DNA of 26,563 bases from DATLFS01 sp035540935. Its GTDB lineage: Bacteria > Actinomycetota > CADDZG01 > WHSQ01. Made by a program: the position numbers and the translations under genes. This document shows positions 22,971 to 26,563 of the stretch, piece after piece; the first letter of the stretch is position 1; each line of letters opens with the position of its first letter. Location: positions 1 through 26,563 of the forward strand of contig DATLFS010000096.1 of assembly GCA_035540935.1 (NCBI GenBank), read 5' to 3'. Below the pieces are notes generated by a model, which saw only the letters and a list, made by a program, of their open reading frames with translations, was not told where the DNA came from and made no database searches.

Positions 22971-23502
22971 GGTCGAGACCCATGATCGCGTAGGGATAGG
23001 CGCGGTTGGGGAACATGAACCCCGGGTCGATGACGGCCCAGCCCCGCCGCTCGTACAGCGAGCGGGCACGCTCGTTCCCCGTCTGCGTCGAGAGGACCGA
23101 CGTGCGGTGGGGAAGGTTCGCCAAGAGGGCGTCGTGAAGGGCGGCGCCGACGCCGCGGCCCTGCGCGACGGGTCGGACGGCGAGCTCTACGAACTCGTAG
23201 CAGTCGGTGAACCATTCGCGAACGGTCTCTTCGTCGAGATGCGCGACGACGATGTCGCGCCACCATCCGCCCGGCGCGCTCGTGTAGCCGTACGCGAACG
23301 CGGCCAGGCCTCCCGCTTCGTCGCGCGCGGTCACGAGACGGAAGCCGGAGCGCGTCAGGTGCCGGTCGAGAACGGCATCGAAGTCCAGGAGCTGAGCGGG
23401 AGTGGGGGCGAAAGGAGTCTCGATCCAGGCGGACTCGTAGATCGCCACGATCTCCCGCTTCAGACGGCTCGCGTCCCGCGGGCCGTGATACTCGATCTCC
23501 AC
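22897..23502 (-). CDS. GNAT-family N-acetyltransferase
   Basis: Predicted acetyl-CoA-dependent acetyltransferase, about 201 residues, substrate unknown. The acetyl-CoA-binding motif A is visible as VELAVRPVAQGRGVGAALHDALL (shown here without the strand start), and motif B-like text follows in NERARSLYERRGW. The last about 25 residues are Arg/Pro/Ser-rich and are encoded in the 74-base overlap with the cyclase gene on the other strand. They may be a loosely conserved tail or an artefact of a lost stop. GTG 23502 is preferred, with TAGCTG ending 6 bases upstream; TTG 23508 is the alternative. It follows the YdcF-like gene by about 20 bases. Confidence 0.87.
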   Translation of the reverse strand: MEIEYHGPRDASRLKREIVAIYESAWIETPFAPTPAQLLDFDAVLDRHLTRSGFRLVTARDEAGGLAAFAYGYTSAPGGWWRDIVVAHLDEETVREWFTDCYEFVELAVRPVAQGRGVGAALHDALLANLPHRTSVLSTQTGNERARSLYERRGWAVIDPGFMFPNRAYPYAIMGLDLTKRSPSPPRRAERDRAPSPRADR

Positions 23503-23521
23503 TTCCAACAGCTACCCAGGT

Positions 23522-24106
23522 TTATAGGTCGAGCAACTGGTGCGCCAGGATCGAAGCGACCTCGCGCGCCAGCTCCCGGGCCTTCGTGGCACGGCTGCGG
23601 TTGAGACCTACGTAGGAGGCGGGAGACGTGTAGGCCTCACCGAAGCCGAGATCGGCGGCCATCCTTTTGATGCGCTCCGAGTGCATCGGATCGGAGACGA
23701 ACACAACCTTGTCGACGTCGTCGCTCGTCATCGCCCGTACGCGAGAAAGGCTCTCCCACGTCGTCCGGCCCTCGTCCTCACCCTCGACCGCAGCGTCGGG
23801 GATGCCCTCGGAGACGAGGTACTGCTCACCCGCGGCGGCTTCCGTGAATCGGTCCCCCGGCCGCTTCCCGCCGGTGACGATCACCAGAGGGGCGATCCCC
23901 TCGCGATACAGATATGCCGCCTGATCGAGACGAGCCTTGAAGACGGGCGATGGCGTGCCGTTGTACTGCGCTGCTCCGAGGACGACGATCACGTCCGCGT
24001 AGCGCACCTGATCGACGTGTGAGGAGCGCCAGACCTGGTACGCGACCGAACCCGTGTAGCCGACGATGAGGAGCCCGATGAGCAGGGCGACCCGGCGAAG
24101 CGTCAT
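23522..24106 (-). CDS. YdcF/SanA-like (DUF218) membrane-anchored protein
   Basis: 194 residues. One N-terminal membrane segment (about 5-24, VALLIGLLIVGYTGSVAYQVW) anchors a DUF218-type domain. Recognisable motifs are VIVVLGAAQYNGTPSP, LVIVTGGKRPGD, SEGIP, and VVFVSDPMHSERIKRMA with the conserved His/Arg. Relatives include SanA, linked to envelope barrier function, and YdcF, which binds S-adenosylmethionine; the biochemical role is unsettled. ATG 24106 has a TAGCTT box 7 bases upstream and no ribosome site, so it is probably leaderless. It lies 28 bases after the sdhB stop on the same strand, and the acetyltransferase gene follows. Confidence 0.88.
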   Translation of the reverse strand: MTLRRVALLIGLLIVGYTGSVAYQVWRSSHVDQVRYADVIVVLGAAQYNGTPSPVFKARLDQAAYLYREGIAPLVIVTGGKRPGDRFTEAAAGEQYLVSEGIPDAAVEGEDEGRTTWESLSRVRAMTSDDVDKVVFVSDPMHSERIKRMAADLGFGEAYTSPASYVGLNRSRATKARELAREVASILAHQLLDL

Positions 24107-24113
24107 GGACGCG

Positions 24114-24119
24114 AAGCTA
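24114..24119 (-). promoter_or_regulatory. -10 box (TAGCTT) for leaderless YdcF-like gene
   Basis: On the minus strand TAGCTT ends 7 bases before the ATG at 24106, between the sdhB stop and the gene. The geometry is the same as at purN. Confidence 0.5.
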
Positions 24120-24134
24120 CGCCACCGGTGGGGA

Positions 24135-24839
24135 TCAGAAGTTCTTGAAGAGTGCCGCCTGCTTCACCTCTTGGATCGCCTTCGTCACCTTGATCCCCCT
24201 CGGGCAGGCATCGGTGCAGTTGAAGACGGTCCGGCACTTGAAGGCGCCGTTCTTGCTCGACAGGATCTCGATGCGCTCGTCGGCGCCCCGATCCCGCGAG
24301 TCGAAGATGAACCGGTGTGCGTTGACGATCGCCGCAGGTCCCACGTACTCCTCATCGGACCAGAAGATGGGGCATGACGTGGTGCACGCGGCGCAAAGGA
24401 TGCACTTCGTGGTGTCGTCGAAGCGCTCGCGCTCCTCCTGGCTCTGGATGCGCTCGCGTTCCGGCTCGCGCTCGCGCTCGTCGGTGATGAGCCACGGCTT
24501 CACCGCGGTATAGCCGGCGAAGAACGGCTCCATGTCCACCACGAGGTCCTTCACCAGCGGAAGCCCGCGGATCGGCTCGACCGTGATCGGCTGTCGGAGA
24601 TCCTTGACCAAGACCTTGCACGCGAGCGCGTTGACGCCGTTGATGAGCATTGCGTCGGATCCACAGATGCCGTGTGCGCACGACCGTCGCAGCGCGAGCG
24701 AGCTGTCGTGCTGCCACTTCACCTCGTGTAGGAGGTCCAGCAGTCGGTCCATCGGATCGGCTTCGACGGTGTAGTCCTCGAAGTGCGGCTCGGCGTCTGT
24801 CTCGGGGTTGAAGCGGAGGATCCGAAGGGCGACCTGCAC
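24135..24839 (-). CDS. sdhB: Succinate dehydrogenase iron-sulfur subunit
   Basis: Electron-transfer subunit of succinate:quinone oxidoreductase (complex II), on the inner face of the membrane. The 234 residues are typical. The 2Fe-2S ligands are Cys54, Cys59, Asp62 and Cys74 (SCAHGICGSDAM); Asp in the third position also occurs in E. coli SdhB. The 4Fe-4S site uses Cys146, 149, 152 and 156 (CILCAACTTSCP). The 3Fe-4S site uses Cys202, 208 and 212 (CRTVFNCTDACPRG). Between the domains lies an unusually Glu/Arg-rich stretch (about 121-139). GTG 24839 starts 2 bases past the sdhA stop, with AAAGGAAG upstream. The frame stays open upstream, but that is a shadow of sdhA. Confidence 0.97.
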   Translation of the reverse strand: MQVALRILRFNPETDAEPHFEDYTVEADPMDRLLDLLHEVKWQHDSSLALRRSCAHGICGSDAMLINGVNALACKVLVKDLRQPITVEPIRGLPLVKDLVVDMEPFFAGYTAVKPWLITDEREREPERERIQSQEERERFDDTTKCILCAACTTSCPIFWSDEEYVGPAAIVNAHRFIFDSRDRGADERIEILSSKNGAFKCRTVFNCTDACPRGIKVTKAIQEVKQAALFKNF

Positions 24840-24841
24840 GC

Positions 24842-26563
24842 TCAGTACTTCCTTTCTACGGGCTCGTAGCGACCGAGCGTGACGTCCTTGTATCCGAGTC
24901 GTGTTCCGCCGTCGGCGGTCTTGTAGATGAAGGTGTGCTTCATCCAATGCTCGTCTTCCCGGAGCTGATGGTCCTCGCGGTAGTGCGCGCCGCGGCTCTC
25001 CGTTCGGGCCCGTGCCGAGACCACCAATGCCTCTGCCATGTCCAGGAGGTACCCAAGCTCGACGTGCTCGATCAGCTCGGTGTTGAAGACCTTGCTCTGA
25101 TCCCTCACCCGCGCCTGCTCGAAACGTCCCCGTAGACGGTCGATCGTGTTGAGACAGGCGGAGAGGGACTCCTCGGTCCGGACGACCGAGGCCTTGTCCA
25201 TCATCTCTTCCTGCAGCTCCCGACGAACGGCTGCGGTCGATTCCGTGCCCTCTCCGTCCATCAGCCGGGCGAGCATCTCCTCGGTCTCGCGGTGTGCGTC
25301 CTCCGGAACATCCGGCAGCTCGTTCTCGAGCGCGTGCTGCGCTGCATTGAGGCCGCCGCGGCGGCCGAAGACGACGATGTCGAGAAGCGAGTTCGTCCCC
25401 AGGCGGTTGGCGCCGTGGACCGAGACGCAGGCGCACTCGCCGGCGGCGTAGAAGCCTGGGACCACCTCGCCGGCGTGGCTCCGGAGCACCTCGGCCTTCA
25501 CGTTCGTCGGGATCCCGCCCATCGCGTAATGGGCGGTGGGGACGATCGGCACGCCCTCCTTCAGCGGGTCGACATCGAGGTAGGTGCGCGCGAACTCGGT
25601 GATGTCGGGGAGCTTCTTCTCGACGACCTCCGGGTCGACGTGCGTCAGGTCGAGGAGGATGTAGTCCTTGTTCGGGCCGCAGCCGCGGCCCTCCTTGATC
25701 TCGAAGAACTCCGCGCGGCTCACCATGTCCCGCGGGGCGAGGTCCTTGATCGTCGGTGCATAGCGCTCCATGAAGCGCTCGCCGTCCGCGTTGCGAAGGA
25801 TGCCGCCCTCACCCCGAGCGGCCTCGGAGAGGAGGATCCCGAGGCGGTAGAGACCCGTCGGGTGGAACTGATAGAACTCCATGTCCTCGAGGGGTAGCCC
25901 CCGCCGGTACACCACGCCCGGCCCGTCACCCGTCAGGGTGTGGGCGTTGGACGTGATCTTGAACATCTTCCCGTAGCCGCCCGTGGCGAAAAGCACCGAC
26001 TTGGCGCGGAAGACGTGGAGCTGTCCCGTGGCGATCTCATAGGCAACGATCCCGCCGCAGACGCCGTCGACGAGGATGAGGTCCATGACGAAGAACTCGT
26101 TATAGAACTCGACCCCCTGCTTGTTGCACTGCTGGAACAAGGTCTGCAGGATCATGTGCCCGGTGCGGTCGGCGGCGTAGCAGGCGCGCCTCACGGGGGC
26201 TTCTCCGTGGTTGCGGGTGTGTCCGCCGAAGCGCCGCTGATCGATCCGTCCTTCCGGGGTCCGGTTGAAGGGGAGCCCCATGCGCTCGAGCTCCAGCACC
26301 GAGTCGACGGCCTCCTTACACATGATGTCGGCCGCATCCTGGTCTACGAGGAAGTCGCCGCCCTTCACCGTGTCGAAGGCGTGCCACTCCCACGAGTCCT
26401 CCTCGACGTTCGCGAGCGCCGCGCACATGCCGCCTTGGGCCGCCCCGGTGTGGGAGCGCGTGGGATAGAGCTTCGATACGACGGCCGTCTTGCAGTGCTT
26501 GCTCGACTCGAGCGCCGCGCGCAGCCCGGCGCCTCCGGCGCCGACGATGACGACGTCGTATGT
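24842..26563 (-). CDS. sdhA: Succinate dehydrogenase flavoprotein subunit, N-terminus cut by window edge
   Basis: Catalytic subunit oxidising succinate to fumarate, with covalent FAD. 573 codons are visible; only a few N-terminal residues are missing, since the frame enters as TYDVVIVGAGGAGLRAAL, the FAD-binding GxGxxG start. RSHTGAAQGG contains the His that carries FAD (codon 26450-26452). FHPTGLY and SEAARGEGGILRN belong to the active site, HGANRLGTNSLLD to the FAD domain. The C-terminal region with RGAHYREDH and the ending VERKY are typical. An in-frame ATG at 26428 would cut off the FAD site and is not the start. sdhB follows after 2 bases. Membrane-anchor genes (sdhC, sdhD) are not in the window and probably lie beyond the right edge. 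Confidence 0.97.
   Translation of the reverse strand, partial: TYDVVIVGAGGAGLRAALESSKHCKTAVVSKLYPTRSHTGAAQGGMCAALANVEEDSWEWHAFDTVKGGDFLVDQDAADIMCKEAVDSVLELERMGLPFNRTPEGRIDQRRFGGHTRNHGEAPVRRACYAADRTGHMILQTLFQQCNKQGVEFYNEFFVMDLILVDGVCGGIVAYEIATGQLHVFRAKSVLFATGGYGKMFKITSNAHTLTGDGPGVVYRRGLPLEDMEFYQFHPTGLYRLGILLSEAARGEGGILRNADGERFMERYAPTIKDLAPRDMVSRAEFFEIKEGRGCGPNKDYILLDLTHVDPEVVEKKLPDITEFARTYLDVDPLKEGVPIVPTAHYAMGGIPTNVKAEVLRSHAGEVVPGFYAAGECACVSVHGANRLGTNSLLDIVVFGRRGGLNAAQHALENELPDVPEDAHRETEEMLARLMDGEGTESTAAVRRELQEEMMDKASVVRTEESLSACLNTIDRLRGRFEQARVRDQSKVFNTELIEHVELGYLLDMAEALVVSARARTESRGAHYREDHQLREDEHWMKHTFIYKTADGGTRLGYKDVTLGRYEPVERKY

Noticed and set aside
24654..24656. Possible loss of a 2Fe-2S cysteine in SdhB (Asp62)
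   Set aside because: Asp at this ligand position is also found in E. coli SdhB, so it is a normal variant, not damage.
24840..25436. Upstream in-frame extension of sdhB into sdhA
   Set aside because: The extension is low-information Arg-rich sequence antisense to nothing but out of frame with sdhA; the GTG at 24839 gives the normal SdhB length and has a ribosome site.
1..26563. Mobile element, CRISPR array, phage or toxin-antitoxin genes
   Set aside because: No transposase or integrase motifs, regular spaced repeats, long terminal inverted repeats or tRNA-like attachment sites were seen on either strand.

Overview
The window is uniformly GC-rich, densely coded chromosomal DNA from a bacterium that looks like a deep-branching Actinomycetota (Actinobacteria). 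Three things suggest this: many GTG and some TTG starts, TANNNT-type -10 boxes sitting directly on start codons, and the order sucC-sucD-purN-purH-folD-mdh, which I recall from actinobacterial chromosomes such as Streptomyces (memory, not searched). I see no rRNA, tRNA, CRISPR array, insertion sequence or phage gene. No gene-free stretch exceeds about 115 bases.

Layout. 1-3751 (minus): a fused acetyl-CoA carboxylase carboxyltransferase (AccD+AccA), a membrane-anchored cyclophilin, and a secreted subtilisin-like protease cut by the left edge. 3860-9610 (plus): a stand-alone B12-binding mutase subunit translationally coupled to sucC, then sucD, a putative esterase, purN and purH. 9724-13233: a secreted-protein island with a seven-bladed LVIVD-type propeller, a Calx-beta protein and, on the minus strand, a small cupredoxin. 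13319-17478: folD (plus), citrate synthase (minus), isocitrate dehydrogenase and malate dehydrogenase (plus). 17516-19719: a thioredoxin-like co-chaperone (plus) facing an acyl-CoA synthetase (minus). 19813-22970 (plus): a phosphodiesterase/phosphatase, a diacylglycerol-kinase-like lipid kinase and a class III adenylyl cyclase. 22897-26563 (minus): a GNAT acetyltransferase, a YdcF/SanA-like membrane protein, and sdhB and sdhA; sdhA is cut by the right edge.

How the genes work together. Most of a TCA cycle is here (citrate synthase, isocitrate dehydrogenase, succinyl-CoA ligase, succinate dehydrogenase, malate dehydrogenase). The B12 subunit could feed it succinyl-CoA from methylmalonyl-CoA. 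FolD makes the 10-formyl-tetrahydrofolate used by PurN and PurH. The least explained parts are the secreted island, the phosphodiesterase/lipid-kinase/cyclase cassette, a perfect palindrome in the accDA/B12-subunit divergent promoter, and a recurring leaderless-promoter geometry at five genes. I did not find a clearly new defence or mobile system.
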